Assembly: GCF_028372415.1 (NCBI RefSeq)
Contig: NC_092872.1
Location: 552,994,705-553,058,704 of the forward strand
Direction of reading: 5' to 3'
DNA length: 64,000 bases
Source: Notamacropus eugenii
Lineage: Eukaryota; Chordata; Mammalia; Diprotodontia; Macropodidae
Shown here: in pieces, positions 10,615 through 21,831 of the stretch
Numbering within the stretch: the first letter of the stretch is position 1
Layout of the letters: each line of letters starts with the position of its first letter
Translations under genes and position numbers: made by a program
Notes under the pieces: model-generated
What the model saw: only the letters and a program-made list of their open reading frames with translations
Database searches by the model: none
Told to the model about the DNA's origin: nothing

Positions 10615-10715
10615 TTTTAAGGCTAAGAACTGTTTCATTTTTGTCTCTCTTATCCCCATATCTACTCTAGTGCCTGACACTTGATAGACAGATGATCAAC
10701 AAGTTGTGTTTGTTC
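10615..10715 (+). repeat. L2 LINE 3' tail
   Basis: The tail is recognisable from aaggctaagaactgtttcat, tatccccatatctactctag and tgcctgacacttgatagaca. It is old and short. Confidence 0.6.
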
Positions 10716-10924
10716 ATTTATTTTCAATTAATTGGTTCTCAAGTCTTCATAGTATTGAGTGATGGAGGCAATGGTAGGAAGGCTCCTTGACTACTTGTTT
10801 TCCACTCAAATAGTCATTAGATATGAGTCAAAGTAGTAAAATGAAGAAGTCTCAGCATCTTCTACCATATTACATTAAATTTGGATGTAAGAATGGTCCT
10901 TCACAATCTTAAATTTTGCTTTAC

Positions 10925-11040
10925 TTCTCTACCATGTGAAAGGTGCTGTTCTGGATGCTGTGAGTGATAAGAAAAGGAATCAGAAAAGAGTCTTGCCTTC
11001 AAGAAGCTTATAATCAAGTTGGAGAGCTAGGAATAACACT
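10925..11040 (-). repeat. L2 LINE fragment, antisense
   Basis: It reads as antisense L2: accatgtgaaaggtgctgtt, gagtcttgccttcaagaag and cttataatcaagttggagag. The same signature is clearer at 11576 and 28302. Confidence 0.6.
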
Positions 11041-11575
11041 AACTTAATGAAATATATGGAAACATCCATGACCCAGATGTGTATATAATGAATGTTGTTC
11101 TAATTTTTCAAATTCTTGGTTAATAATATTAGGGAAGGAGGGCTACGTTCTTCTTTTTAAAAATATCAAAAACTACTTTAACCTCTGAATGAAGGAAAAC
11201 AAATTTTGTCAGTCCCATTTTCCCTTCATGTTAAAACCTGTGTTTATTTTAAGGGGGATTTTATCCATATGGTTCTGATTCATTTATACTTAACTCATCA
11301 AAATGTTGTTTCTGAACAGCTGTTTGACATCCAAGATTCCTTGTGAAAACTGAACAGCAAAAGTTTGGTTCAATACTTTGAAACCACTGAAGTGTCTAAA
11401 AGCAGCATAATGTTCCCAGCTATTCCCTGAACAAGGTATGGTTTTTTCCATCACTCCATGTGACTGATTATCCCTGGGAACCTTCCCAGACCTAAAGTTT
11501 TGGTTTTAGTTGTTGTTGTTTTTTCCCCAGCGGAGGGCTCTGCCTAGTTCAACTTTTGCCATGGACATCTAATCA
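11041..11575. other. no feature recognised
   Basis: This is AT-rich unique-looking sequence with short poly-T and GTT runs near 11510. No repeat or coding signature was recognised. Confidence 0.5.
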
Positions 11576-11700
11576 ATCATTAATCATAAAGTAGGTCTTA
11601 AGCATCTATTTTGCAACAGTACCAAGGACCAGAGCTACAAAGACAAAGAAAAAAGTCCCTGCTCTTGAGGAGCTTACATTCTATTAGGGAATTGTAGTAA
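11576..11700 (-). repeat. L2 LINE 3' end, antisense
   Basis: The plus strand reads taagcatctattttgcaaca, ccaaggaccagagctacaaa, aagtccctgctcttgaggag and cttacattctattaggga, which is the antisense L2 3' UTR. Confidence 0.75.
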
Positions 11701-11709
11701 TAATCCTTT

Positions 11710-11765
11710 ACATATGTAGATATATACATACATATACATATACATAAATATATATATATGTATAT
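11710..11765. repeat. AT-rich (ACAT/TA)n microsatellite
   Basis: Alternating catata, tacata and tatata units lie directly after the L2 fragment. Some of it is of the self-complementary TA type. Confidence 0.85.
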
Positions 11766-12126
11766 TCATCCAGGAAATATGTATCCAATGCTTACTGTGA
11801 ATCAATCCAACAATTCTTGAGGATATAGACTACATTATCTCATTCAAGCATTGAAAAAGCCCTGTTCACATTTAGAGGAGGGATGGTTAGCCCTGTATTA
11901 TTCAAATATTCCGGGGGATCTGATATACTAGATATGGATTCCCTTACAATCATGTCTATCATAATACATCTCTGACTGCCTATCCTGGGAGACCCTTGTC
12001 TATGTCCTCCTGTAAGGTCACCACAGGAAGTCCACTCAGTATTCTAGGAGGGTTTCTTTACTTGCCCTTGACACTGTGAAGATTCTAGTAGAATAGTTGA
12101 TCTAATCTGAAATTACCCCTTACTAT

Positions 12127-12442
12127 TGGGGCAGCTAGGTGGTGCAGTGGATAGAGCACCAGTGCAGGAGTCAGGAAGACCTGAGTTCAAATCTCACCTC
12201 AGACACTTGACACTCACTAGCTATGTGACCTTGGACAAGTCACTTAACCCAGCTGCCTCCTTCTGGGTCATCTCCAGCCATCCTGATGAATATTTGGTCA
12301 CTGGATTCAGATGGCTCTGGAGGAGAAGTGAGACTGGTGACCTGCACAGCCCTCCCTCACTCAAAACAAAGTCAAGTGCAAGTCATGTCATCATTTCTCT
12401 AATGGCATGGTCTTCTTCAGGCAACGAAGGACGAATACACAC
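12127..12442 (+). repeat. full-length tRNA-derived SINE with long tail
   Basis: This is the clearest copy of the family. The head is gcagctaggtggtgcagtgg with an RNA polymerase III-type B-box region gagttcaaatctcacctc, followed by ttggacaagtcacttaaccc and the long tail tcatctccagccatcctgat to tggcatggtcttcttc. A perfect 12-bp target duplication, accccttactat, lies at 12115-12126 and 12443-12454, so insertion is fairly recent. The family is MAR1/WSINE-like, assigned by eye. Confidence 0.9.
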
Positions 12443-12454
12443 ACCCCTTACTAT

Positions 12455-13269
12455 CACCACGTTGACAAGCTCATCTTCTTTTTCGATCCTACATGTTTTA
12501 GAGCTATCTTTTACTCCAAACATCTTCATGGGTCCTTGTTTGTCATGGGCTGCTTAATGTGAAGGACTGATTTTCATTAATGTTGTATGATTTTTTATTA
12601 GTGTACTTTTCAGTTATGTTTTTCTCAACTTTGTAGCTAAAAGTATACATTAAAACTGGCATTACTTTGGTGTTACTTGCTTTAAATATTCTCTTTCCAT
12701 TGAGTTTTGGTGTCAGGATATCAGTAAGTCCCAATTTATAAAGTGATAGCTTTGTCTTTAATAGTTTTATCCTCAGTGTGTCTGGCTTAGAGGAGAACAA
12801 GGTTTGTTGTACCTATAACCTTCTTCCTTTGGTTCCATTTGGCCTTGGGATTCCAAGCTTTACTTGGAAGATATTAAGAATCTTATATTTATTGAGTTCA
12901 ATTGATATTTTGATATTATCTGAGGAGTCCAAGAGATAGAACATATAAGCAATGTTCTTCTCCTCTTCTCCCCCTCCATCTTCCCTTCCTCCTCTACTTT
13001 TTCTTCCTTTTCTCCTCCTTTTTTTTTCTCTTCCTCCTGCTCTACATCATCATTACATCATTTTCATTATAATTGAGGAAACTGGAACTCGTTGTTCAAG
13101 GTTAAGCAGCAGGGCCAGGTACTGTCAACACAAAGGATACATCCTATTTTGCCATCACGCCATGGATACTTTACTAGCTCCCCTTCACACTCTTTAATGT
13201 CCTATTCAGGTAGTTCACAGGCATTAGGAAAGAATTGCAAGTGCTCACCTTCAGGCTAGTGTACCAACA
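12455..13269. other. no gene seen; CT-rich tract
   Basis: There is unassigned AT-rich sequence with a pyrimidine-rich tract at about 12957-13040. Open frames here have no recognisable family. Confidence 0.5.
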
Positions 13270-13350
13270 CAAGCAGGGTGATTGAGTGGGAAGAGCATTT
13301 GATTTGGAGTTAGAGGACCTAGACTTAAACCCTGCCTCTATTACTAAGTG
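13270..13350 (+). repeat. MIR SINE fragment
   Basis: The left half of a MIR: gtgggaagagcatttgattt, ggagttagaggacctagact and aaccctgcctctattactaa. Confidence 0.65.
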
Positions 13351-14155
13351 GTTATTTGTATGGGAAAAGGGTCAGGAGGTTAGACTCAAAGTCTTAATTG
13401 TCCTAACTCTAAATCCAATAAGTCCATAACTCCAACTCCCAGAACTAGACCCAGGCTCATTTCTTCTTTCTACATCTTCTTCTAAAATCAACACTTACTG
13501 TCTCAAGTTAACTCCCCACAGACATTCTGCCTGACTTTCCTTACAGAAAAGCAGACAAAAAACATACAACAGCAGACTTCATTCCATGTGGGGAAGCCCA
13601 GAAGAGATGTGGGAAAGCTCCAAGAGGGCTTTATTTAGTGGATCTCACAAGTTTTTTTTTTTTTCTTAAGCCATGCAAACCACAGGGAAGGGAGAAGGAG
13701 TAACCCTTATAGCATAGTGTTTGTCAAGAAAGACTGTGATTATTTATTTGGCCGTAAAACATCCCTGCCAAGAAACAGAGCTGCAGGGAATGGAGCAAAT
13801 GACACAGACTTCAACATTCTGCGATTCCATAATACATGAACCAATAATGGCTTGGGAACTTCTCAGGACAGATTGACACAGCAGCCGCTGCCTGAGAGGA
13901 CACAGAAGTTAGAGTTGAGATGATTCTTCAAACATTTTTAGTCTTTAACAGGAGAAAATAATTCCTTCCTGTGACCAGAGTCTATTGGAACATTTCGGTC
14001 AGACAGTATTCAAAGATCAGCTTCCTCTATCTTTTGAAGTAAGTCATATCAAATGTTTAGAATCCTACCTAACTATTGCCTAGTGAGTTGATGTTAAATG
14101 AGTATCAACATTATAAAAAGGCAAAAAAACAACTATTCTGAAGTTTGAGTGGGAT
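13351..14155. other. no feature recognised
   Basis: No repeat was recognised. The part near 13740-13900 has a balanced composition with single CpGs and could be mildly constrained, but no specific motif set supports a call. Confidence 0.4.
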
Positions 14156-14159
14156 TATG

Positions 14160-14390
14160 ACAATCACTAATATTTCGAGAACACTTTAAGATGTGTGAAG
14201 TGCTTTTCCAATAGTCATATGAAGTAGGTAATTCAAGTGTTTTTGTCTTAATTTTACCAATGTAGATACTAAGACTGTGAGACCACTGAGGTCATAGAGC
14301 CAGCAAGATACATCATCAAAGGAGAGAATTTCAAGAATGGAGATAAGAAATCTTAGAACAGAGAGCCCTGATGACCTCCTCCTGCCACAC
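14160..14390 (-). repeat. MIR SINE, antisense
   Basis: The plus strand has the antisense MIR order: aacactttaagatgtgtgaa, tgcttttccaatagtcatat, ttttaccaatgtagatacta and gaggtcatagagccagcaag. Confidence 0.65.
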
Positions 14391-14734
14391 ATGCATCATG
14401 ATTAAATTGCGGGGCATAGATGATGACTCAATAAGTGACACATTGAGGAGTATAGCAGACAGGTAAGAGAAGTCAGATAATAGTCACAAGAATGGAAGTA
14501 ATATTGAAAGAGAATCCATAATCACATTTCTATTGAGGGCGAATTTAATTCAATACATCCATTCAGTGTCTGAATACCTAGGTTCTCTCCAGATGGCCTG
14601 TTATTTATCCCACTGTTACTGAGTGGTTTGAAGCTTCAATAGATTAAAAGAAAATGAATCAGAGAAAGACAGCAGTGCCTTCCTGCAGATCACTTCTTTG
14701 GACCAAGTTACAAAATCTCCATGCTTTCAGTACG
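14391..14734. other. no feature recognised
   Basis: This is unassigned sequence without an obvious repeat or coding signature. Confidence 0.5.
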
Positions 14735-14870
14735 ATCAAGAATAGAACAGTTCATGGGATTATAGGATACAGAGCAGGAAAAGACTTTAGGCACAATCTA
14801 ATCCAACTCCTTCATTTAATTGATGAGACCCCCAAAATCTGGAGAGAGGATGGATTTGCCCAATTCTATA
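14735..14870 (-). repeat. CR1/L3 3' end, antisense
   Basis: It reads gttcatgggattataggata, agcaggaaaagactttagg and cacaatctaatccaactcct, then a degraded 'dgaggaaactgag'-type part. This is the antisense 3' end seen in many CR1/L3 relics. Confidence 0.6.
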
Positions 14871-15459
14871 CATGTTAGTATATACAGTCAGTAGCCAAGG
14901 CAGTCCATGAATGCAGCCAGGTGCTCTGACTTCAAATCCACTACACCACTAGTCCAAGAATAATCCAGCAAGCCGTATTCATTAAAAGGAAAGAACTATG
15001 GAGGACCTGTGACAGTCCAAAAGTCCGCATGTACCAAGAATAACTTGAATGCAAAGAGTATTATATATGTCATGAGAGGGAGATGCATACTCAGAAAAGA
15101 AGGTACTAGGCAGTCATATAATCAGACCAAAGGATAATGGATGGGTAGCAGGAAGCCAACTCTGGTGTCCCTGGAATATTCAAATACCTACTGGAGAGGA
15201 AGGCCATTGACATGATGCACCTTCTAAGGAAAATTTATGGCAAGATAAGGATAAAAGCCAGATGAACTGAGAATACATGGAAGTATTTGACCTATATCAG
15301 TGGAAGGAATGTCCATGATGATGAGATGATGGATAATTAAAGTATCTTGGTAATTTACTAAAACCTACTTAGGCCTTCTACACTATTGAATTCCCCCATA
15401 TACTTTTTGAGTCACTCATAATTTGAATTCTTCTGAGAGTATGCCATTTTAGTATTCAT
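14871..15459. other. no feature recognised
   Basis: This is unassigned sequence. No repeat, gene or RNA signature was recognised. Confidence 0.5.
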
Positions 15460-15655
15460 AGAGTTCATTAATCCTTAGTTGGAAGGGATTATAGAGAGAT
15501 TATTTAGTTCAAATCACCAGATGAGGAAACTGAGGTTTTAACAATGGGAAGTAACTTGGCTAAAATTATACAGTTACTATGTGACAAAACTAGAATTATA
15601 ATGAAGATCTTCTGGTTTCCAGTCCAAGATTCTTTCCATTACATAATCTTGCTTC
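15460..15655 (-). repeat. CR1/L3 3' end, antisense
   Basis: The phrase order is ttagttggaagggattatag, cagatgaggaaactgaggtt and ggctaaaattatacagttac, followed by gtttccagtccaagattctt. Confidence 0.6.
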
Positions 15656-16479
15656 TCAGACTGCTACTTCTCGCCTTTTTTCCCAAAGCATGAGTAGAGG
15701 CAAGGGGGAAATAAAGCACCACAATGGGTTGTTAGAATTAAAGGCTCTTAGAGTGTGATCATCTTCACTTATGCATGGGCCACTCTTAGCAATTATGGAT
15801 TACATATTAACAAAGTTGTCCATACTCTCTGAAGCAAAGAAATGAACCCCAAAGTTATTTGCAAACATGAAGGTTCTGGGAGGGGAACCAAACAATATAA
15901 AGAGAGATTTATTGCTTGTTCAGATAAACTGACAGTAAAATAAAAAACTTAATTATTTTGTTATGGATTTTGAGAGGCATCTTTCCCCACTGAACATATG
16001 AAAAAGTTTCAAAGCATTCTGAGGCAATAAAACATCTGTGACCCAATTTACATGAAACAGAATGAAACCGTGAGTTGTTATGGCAGCAAAAAGCAGAGAC
16101 ACAGTTGTGAACCCATCTCCCATTCTACACCAATTAGTGAATTATACCGTTCGAAGCAGGCCCTGCAAACAAATCTATCAGAATTCTTGAGAGTATTTGA
16201 GAGAGACCAAAAGAAAAAAAAAATGCTACTATGCAGAACAGGTACAGGACAAAGCAAAGCACATATGAAATGAGCTGGCTAATGGAAAGATAATGACTTT
16301 TAGAAGGTTAGTGGTAAAAGTACAGATACTCATTGGGGACAAATTACCAGAAGAGACACATGCTTGAGAAATGTTTTGTGATAAGTTTCTCTGTGAGAAT
16401 AGAATAACATTAACCTATTCTGTGCTGCTTCTGTTCCATCTGCACAGCACTGATAAGGAAGATTGGCTTCCTAAAATAA
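15656..16479. other. no feature recognised
   Basis: This is unassigned AT-rich sequence. One A-run lies at 16214-16222. No coding signature was recognised. Confidence 0.5.
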
Positions 16480-16620
16480 CAAGATAACAACAACACCATC
16501 ACTGCTTCTACTACTATTGTTCCTGCTCCTGCTCCTTCTACTACTAAGACTTCTGCTGCTGCTGATTCAACTGCAACTACTGGTACCGGTAGTATCATTA
16601 TTACTACTACTAATAGTAAC
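16480..16620. repeat. imperfect trinucleotide (CTA/CTG/CAA)n tract
   Basis: About 140 bp of drifting three-base periodicity: acaacaacacc, ttctactacta, tcctgctcctgctcc, ttctgctgctgctg and attattactactact. It is a decayed trinucleotide microsatellite and makes a spurious valine/alanine-rich open frame on the minus strand. Confidence 0.85.
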
Positions 16621-16706
16621 TGATAGAAGTAGTAGCTAACATTAGAAAAATGTTGTATGGTTTGTCAAGTTTAGTGGCTTAAATAATAGGAAGCTGAGCT
16701 CTGTAT

Positions 16707-16707
16707 A

Positions 16708-16748
<41 letters not shown>

Positions 16749-16755
16749 GTATATA
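16707..16755. repeat. (CA)n microsatellite
   Basis: A pure CA run at 16708-16739 followed by degenerate TA/CG units. Confidence 0.95.
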
Positions 16756-16899
16756 CATATGCATAATAGCTAATCTTGGCCATAGAAAACAGGCCAGGAA
16801 CTATGCCTCCTTTCTTGCCAGAAAGGTAAGGAGCAATGGAGATGTAATGTGATATATGAGCATATCTTTATATAGCTACACTGATAGAGTATCTCAGCA

Positions 16900-16997
16900 A
16901 GAACGGAAAGGGAAGGAGAGGGGAGGGGAGGGAAGGAGAGGGGAGCAGCGGGGAGGGGAGGGAGGATGGGGGAAGGGGAGGGGAGGAGAGGAGCAGC
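16900..16997. repeat. (GGGGA)n-like purine tract
   Basis: Strand-asymmetric G-rich repeat of units such as ggggagggga and ggaggagagg. It has many G-runs of four, so G-quadruplex formation is possible. Confidence 0.9.
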
Positions 16998-17010
16998 TAC
17001 TCACTCACAG

Positions 17011-17160
17011 GTTGTGTTTGTCCTTCATTCTGGAAGAGGACCATGACAAGATGATGACATGACTTGCAGTTGACTTGGATTTGGGTGAGGGAGGGCTGTG
17101 CAAGGTCACCAGCCTCATTTTCTTCTCCAGAGCCATCTGGGTTCAGTGGTCAGATATTGT
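17011..17160 (-). repeat. SINE long-tail fragment, minus strand
   Basis: The plus strand is the reverse complement of the tail of the SINE at 12127: gtttgtccttcattctggaa, gaggaccatgacaagatgat, gagggagggctgtgcaagg and tctccagagccatctgg. The SINE head is absent. Confidence 0.8.
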
Positions 17161-17505
17161 GCCCAGGGGAAGGTACACTTCCATGGCCAAAAGCTGCCTT
17201 TTTTTTCCTTTGGGCTTCCTGGCTAAATTTCTTGCTCAAAGACCAAGTCTTAAGCCCCAATTCACTCTGGAGCTCATAGATTGGTCAACAATAGCATAGA
17301 GTGAATATAAATACTAAATAGTAATTGTTTCTCTCTTATCCAGGAACCCTGAGGGTTTTTCCCTCCCCGTTTGATTTGTTTGTTTGTTTGTTTTTTATTA
17401 AAGGGGCCATCCCTTGAGTAACTACCTAAAGAAGCCTATTTATTGAATGGGTGTATCTCACTTAAAGTGAGAATGTGATAAGACCTTACCCTCAAATGGC
17501 CAGGG
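17161..17505. other. no feature recognised
   Basis: This is unassigned spacer between two opposed SINE tails. It includes a short TTTG run near 17373. Confidence 0.5.
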
Positions 17506-17700
17506 TCTCACATTGCATCCTGGGTCATCTCCAGTCATCCTGATGAATATCTGGCCACTGGACCCAGATGACTCTGGAGGAGAAAGTGAGGCCAGTGACT
17601 TTGCACAGTCCTCCCTCAGTCAAATCAAAGTCAAGTGCAAGTCATGTCATCATTTCTCTCATGTCATGGTCCTCTTTGAGAATGAGGAACAAACACAGCA
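17506..17700 (+). repeat. SINE long-tail fragment, plus strand
   Basis: The series is gggtcatctccagtcatcct, gatgaatatctggccactgg, actctggaggagaaagtgag and gtcatggtcctctttgagaa, the same tail as 12270-12442. It lies about 350 bp from an opposed copy at 17011-17160. Confidence 0.85.
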
Positions 17701-17717
17701 ACAGTATCTACATAGCT

Positions 17718-17835
17718 ATAGACATGTGTGTATATATACACATACACCCATACATACATGTGCATGCATACATATATGTGTATATATGTATACATGTGTG
17801 TATATGTATGCGCATGCACGTATATATTTACATAT
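17718..17835. repeat. (TG/TA/CA)n microsatellite
   Basis: Mixed cacatacac, tatgtg and gcatgcata units make a compound purine-pyrimidine alternating tract following the SINE tail. Confidence 0.9.
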
Positions 17836-18014
17836 CTTCAAAACTATTCACTATAGTTGTTCACTGTGTCAGCTGTTTTTCTTGATTTCTTTTATCTTGG
17901 TTAGAAGGAGGGATCAATTTCAGGGATGAGGGAGCAATATATAGAAATGATTCCAAGTGAAACAGTACTAATAAAATTCATTTTAAAGCAAGTTAAATGA
18001 TCTTCCTTCTATGA

Positions 18015-18200
18015 ATGGTGACATGGTATAATAGAAAGAACACTAGATTTGGAATTAGAAAACTTGGGTTTGAGAGACAGGTTGACTATTTAATTTAGAG
18101 AAGTCACTTTGCATTTCTTACTAACAATGATCTCATCTGTAAAATGGAACTAATAATACTAGTACTGGAAACTGCACAAAGTAGATGCTAGGAAAACGTG
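18015..18200 (+). repeat. MIR-type SINE
   Basis: The order is ggtataatagaaagaacact, agatttggaattagaaaact, agaagtcactttgcatttct, ctcatctgtaaaatggaact and aataatactagtact. It is old and diverged. Confidence 0.7.
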
Positions 18201-18313
18201 ATGGAATAATGAGCTGTTAAAAACTGTTCATGAAGTAAAGAAATTTTTCAGCCATAGGAAGACATTTTTAATATTTACCACTCCAAATAAAATTTTCTAG
18301 AATAAGAAATTGT

Positions 18314-18372
18314 TATATATATATATATATACATATATATGTATATATATATTACATATATATATATATGAG
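18314..18372. repeat. (TA)n microsatellite
   Basis: Nearly pure alternating TA with a few CA/TG units. It is self-complementary and could extrude a cruciform. Confidence 0.9.
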
Positions 18373-18603
18373 AGAAATGTGCATGAATCTTGGAAGATTT
18401 GAGTAGATTTTTTTCCCTAATCTGACATATAAGTTAAAAATCTGTTCAGAAGAAAGTATAGAATATTGACATATGGCAATTTACTAAATGGAGGAGAAAA
18501 TCTAGGCAGCACCTACTTCTGGAATATATCAAACCTTAATCATGTTAGCAATTGATATTCTTGAATCCACACTGAAAACTCAAAATGTCTGACTTGATAA
18601 TAA

Positions 18604-18722
18604 CATATAGCATTGTGTATACATTCATATATATGTATATAGTTTTATAGTGCATATATAGTTTTGTAGAATATATACATCCTTAAGTACATACATACTT
18701 GCAAATATATACAAGCATATGT
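18604..18722. repeat. degenerate AT/AC microsatellite
   Basis: Loose tatatgtatata, gtgcatatatag and acatacatact units. It is a decayed dinucleotide or tetranucleotide tract. Confidence 0.7.
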
Positions 18723-18944
18723 GATTGCTATTCCAAATGTCTTAGTGTAGCTTTAATTTATTAAAGCTTAAAACTGCACAAAGACTTTTACAATAACCTT
18801 TATATGGCTACAAAGGCCTTAAAACATATTATGTTTGTCTTTTGGCTTTTAATGTAATACAATGAGGAATATACTATAAATGTTATTATCGAACTTCTAT
18901 CTATGACAAAGTTCCATCTCAAAGATGATAAATAAATGGAAGCT

Positions 18945-19560
18945 TGGTGTTGCTGATAGAATGTTGGGCTTGGGGTTCAAGTTCTGCTTCTCACATTCAT
19001 TAGTTATGTGTAAATTTAATAAGTCACTTAACCTCTATAAACCTCAGTTTCTCATATGTAAAAATGAGGGGTTGTAAGGGCAATTTAAATGGGAAGATTT
19101 CTCCCATTCATTAATAGGCCCATATGACCTGCTTAAATCACATGGAGGCCTAAGTCACATGTGGTGGAAGGAGCTTGCTGAATGAGTAGAACAGGAAGTG
19201 TGGAGCAGAGCTGAGAGGAAGTTGATCAAGTTAGTCAGAGCTGAGAAGTACACAGGCTAGGGGGCACAGATAGGCTCCTGTTTATTTGTGGGAAGACCCC
19301 AGCAGGGGTTTGGAGGAAGGCCTAGAAATGTATTTGACCCATGCAGTTCTAATGTGTATTGACTTCTTGGTTACTATGATGAATTTGACTTTTCTTATGC
19401 TTTCTCTATAGAGAGTCTGTTACACTTTGCAATTCAGAATTACTTTGGTATATTCATAGTCACCCTTGGTGCTATGAATATTGCCTGGGCAATACAGTGG
19501 GCTGGACTAAAGATCCTCTAAGATGTTTTCCAGTTGTAAATCTAGAATCTTGCAACTGTT
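18945..19560 (+). repeat. MIR-type SINE split by an LTR
   Basis: The left part (18945-19072) reads ggtgttgctgatagaatgtt, gggcttggggttcaagttct, aagtcacttaacctctataa and cctcagtttctcatatgtaa. The right part (from about 19497) continues with the MIR-family end gggctggactaaagatcctc, ttccagttgtaaatctagaa. The middle is the solo LTR listed next. Confidence 0.75.
19073..19496 (+). mobile_element. solo LTR of an endogenous retrovirus, copy A
   Basis: About 424 bp, beginning TG and ending CA. It is homologous to the LTR at 34122-34569: both share attaataggcccat/tcaataggcccat, cacatggag, gaatgagt..cacaggaag, agctgagaggaggt-like and gtttgtgggaag. It interrupts a MIR. It is the same broad family as the LTRs of the minus-strand provirus at 50235-53159, whose reverse complement has ccattaataggcccatgtg-like sequence. 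No internal region is present. The two ends lack an obvious exact target duplication. The 3' halves of copies A and B differ more than the 5' halves. Confidence 0.7.
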
Positions 19561-19697
19561 CCAAAGTCAAACAACTCATAAAGTGCTGGAGCATGACATT
19601 AGCTTAGCTAACTGGAGAGGCTTCTTACTTTAAGCTTTATCATGGTAAACTGTTCAGTTAATTCAGTGAACAAATTATTTGCTGAGCATAAAACAGT
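19561..19697. other. short unassigned spacer
   Basis: AT-rich spacer between the split MIR and the purine tract, with no recognisable feature. Confidence 0.5.
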
Positions 19698-19734
19698 GAA
19701 GAAAAAGGAAGAGGAGGAGGAGGAGGAGAAGAAA

Positions 19735-19768
<34 letters not shown>

Positions 19769-19882
19769 AGAAGAAGAAGAAGGAAGAGGAGGAGGAGAAG
19801 AAGAGAAGAAAAAGGAGGAGGAGGAGAAGAAAAAGAAGAAGAGGAAGAAGAAGGAGGAGGAGGAGGAGAAGAAGAAGAAGAA
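19698..19882. repeat. (GAA/GAG/GGA)n polypurine tract
   Basis: About 185 bp of uninterrupted purines on the plus strand, made of aag, agg and gag units. Such tracts can form H-DNA (triplex) and impede polymerases. The Lys/Glu/Arg open frame and its Ser/Leu/Pro antisense are artefacts. Confidence 0.97.
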
Positions 19883-20559
19883 TGCCAGAGCCTGAGAACT
19901 AAAGGGAGAAAATCAGGCAGACAGCAAATCTGAGAAATGGCAAAATGAGAAGAATCCATAGGTATTCATCTGGTAAAAAGGAACTTAAAATACTCAAGAA
20001 TTCATCTACCTCTCAAAGTGACTTGTAGAAAAATGATGGCACTGATGCCTTCTGACTAACCATTGGCATTGATTTTTAATTATTTTTAATGTCTAAATTA
20101 ATTTTTCAATTTCATAATTGCATTTTGATAACATTATTTACTTTGTTATTACAATACATCTATGATTTCATTCCTTCATTAAGTGCAGATTTCACACACG
20201 CCTTTGCGCACCTCCCCCCCACACACACACACACAGACACCAGCTATTCCTCTTCCACCGAAGTCTTATTCCAATGCTTTTTTTTGGCACAGAGATTGCC
20301 AACAGCATGCCATTGGGGCACAAGACCTATGGTTGCAGAATCAGGGTGGCTTAGGATGGAAAAGCTCATCAACAGTAAATTGGCTGCTAAGTGATCATTA
20401 CTTTGTGCTTGACAATCCAAGAAACGAAGTACTCCTGAATGCTTCCCCCTCTTAGGGCCCACAGCTCCACATCTTACAAGAGATTTTTTTCCCGTCTCCT
20501 CTTTATTAGTTTCTTCTGCAGCCAAATCATTGTATATTTATTTTGAGTTCCGCCTAAAT
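19883..20559. other. no gene seen; short CA run
   Basis: Unassigned sequence with a C/CA run at 20210-20236. The region 20240-20460 has somewhat higher GC, but no exon signals are convincing. Confidence 0.45.
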
Positions 20560-20705
20560 TTACTTATCTATAAACATTTTGCTTTCCTTAAAAGAATGTA
20601 AGCTTAAGAGTAGATACTAACTCGTTTTTGCATCTTTATCTTTAGCATCTAGCACCATGCTTGCCATACAGTAGGAGCTTAATAAATGCCTACTGGTTGA
20701 TACCA
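20560..20705 (+). repeat. L2 LINE 3' tail
   Basis: It reads aagaatgtaagcttaagagt, agcatctagcaccatgcttg, ccatacagtaggagcttaat and aaatgcctactggttga. Confidence 0.75.
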
Positions 20706-21034
20706 TTTTTTCAGTGATGATTTTAGAGTGGCAAAAAATGGAGGGGAGATGTTTTAAGTGTTATGTAAAATAGTATTCATAGGCTGCACTATTCTGGTAC
20801 ATTTTGGCTTCTCCATTGTGCCCCAGGAAGCTCTTTACTGGGAAAATCTTATCCTCCTGCAAGATCCACCTCATTGGAGTTAAGAGCCATGAACTCCCAA
20901 ACCTCCATTGAAGGAAGCAACTCAGAGCAGACACCTCCTCATTTCTCATCTGGCGGCTCTACTATGGGACTTCTCAACTCTGCCCCCTAGTACAGAACCT
21001 CATATCACCATCTCTGCACCCTACTTTTTAGCTT
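20706..21034. other. no feature recognised
   Basis: Between two L2 tails lies sequence with no repeat or gene signature that I can name. It may be diverged L2 3' UTR. Confidence 0.4.
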
Positions 21035-21172
21035 CTTTTTGTCTATTGTCTTGCCCCATTAGATTGTGACTCGGGAAGAGCAGGGAATCCTTTTTTTTTT
21101 CTTCTTTATTTGTATCCTCAGTGCTTTGTATATGGTAGGTGCCTAGTAAATGCTTATTAACTATTGATTATC
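21035..21172 (+). repeat. L2 LINE 3' tail
   Basis: It reads gtcttgccccattagattgt, tttgtatcctcagtgctttg, tatggtaggtgcctagtaaa and tgcttattaactattga. Confidence 0.8.
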
Positions 21173-21831
21173 CTTAGTCTCAAAATTAACCATTGTGAAA
21201 TCCATATAAAATGAGTTACAAACTGATTTCATGGATTAGAAAAAAAAAATTGAGACCAATAATTGAGAACTCGTAAGTGAAACTACAGAAAAGGATGCTA
21301 GCCAGGAAATGTGAAGTTAGAAAAGTAAATGTGTTAGTTGTGTAACAAAAGTGAGGGATGACAGAGATAGCCTATGCTGGTACCCACAAAATATTAAATG
21401 ATAAAGAAAGAGGACTTTGATGAATTGGGCTGCTCTTCTCCAGAGGATTTATAGCATAACAAGGCCAAATATTATATATATAAAGACATGAATGAGAATA
21501 ATGAATACAATTATAAGCAAGTATTCGTTATGTGATTGTTTCAAAAATCCAAGTGAGGCAAAGTTTATCATATGCTTGTAACTTAACTCTCCTTTTAGGA
21601 TCTTAGTATTCATGACTAGAGTTCACTTTAGAGATGTACAAAAATGAAAACTTTTTCTTTTTTCTTATAAATAAGAAACAAAAGGGCAAAGATATAAAGT
21701 GACTTCCTCACATTCCTTCAGTTAAGTCACTATCTCTCTTGTCCTTCTTTTTCTTGTTCTTCATATATTCTAAGACTTATTCTACCTGCCCTCTTTCCTG
21801 TTCTTATATTTTCCATCTTCTATAATATAAA
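21173..21831. other. no feature recognised
   Basis: Unassigned AT-rich sequence without an obvious repeat or coding signature. Confidence 0.5.

Noticed and set aside
12127-12200. tRNA gene suggested by box A/B-like sequence
   Set aside because: The sequence is the tRNA-derived head of a SINE, present in many copies, and does not fold as a tRNA cloverleaf by inspection.
12126-12557. 143-codon plus-strand frame
   Set aside because: It is the translation of a full-length SINE (with a 12-bp target duplication) and its flank, not a gene.
19642-19959. Lys/Glu-rich plus-strand frame and Ser/Leu/Pro-rich minus-strand frame
   Set aside because: Artefacts of the GAA/GAG polypurine tract.
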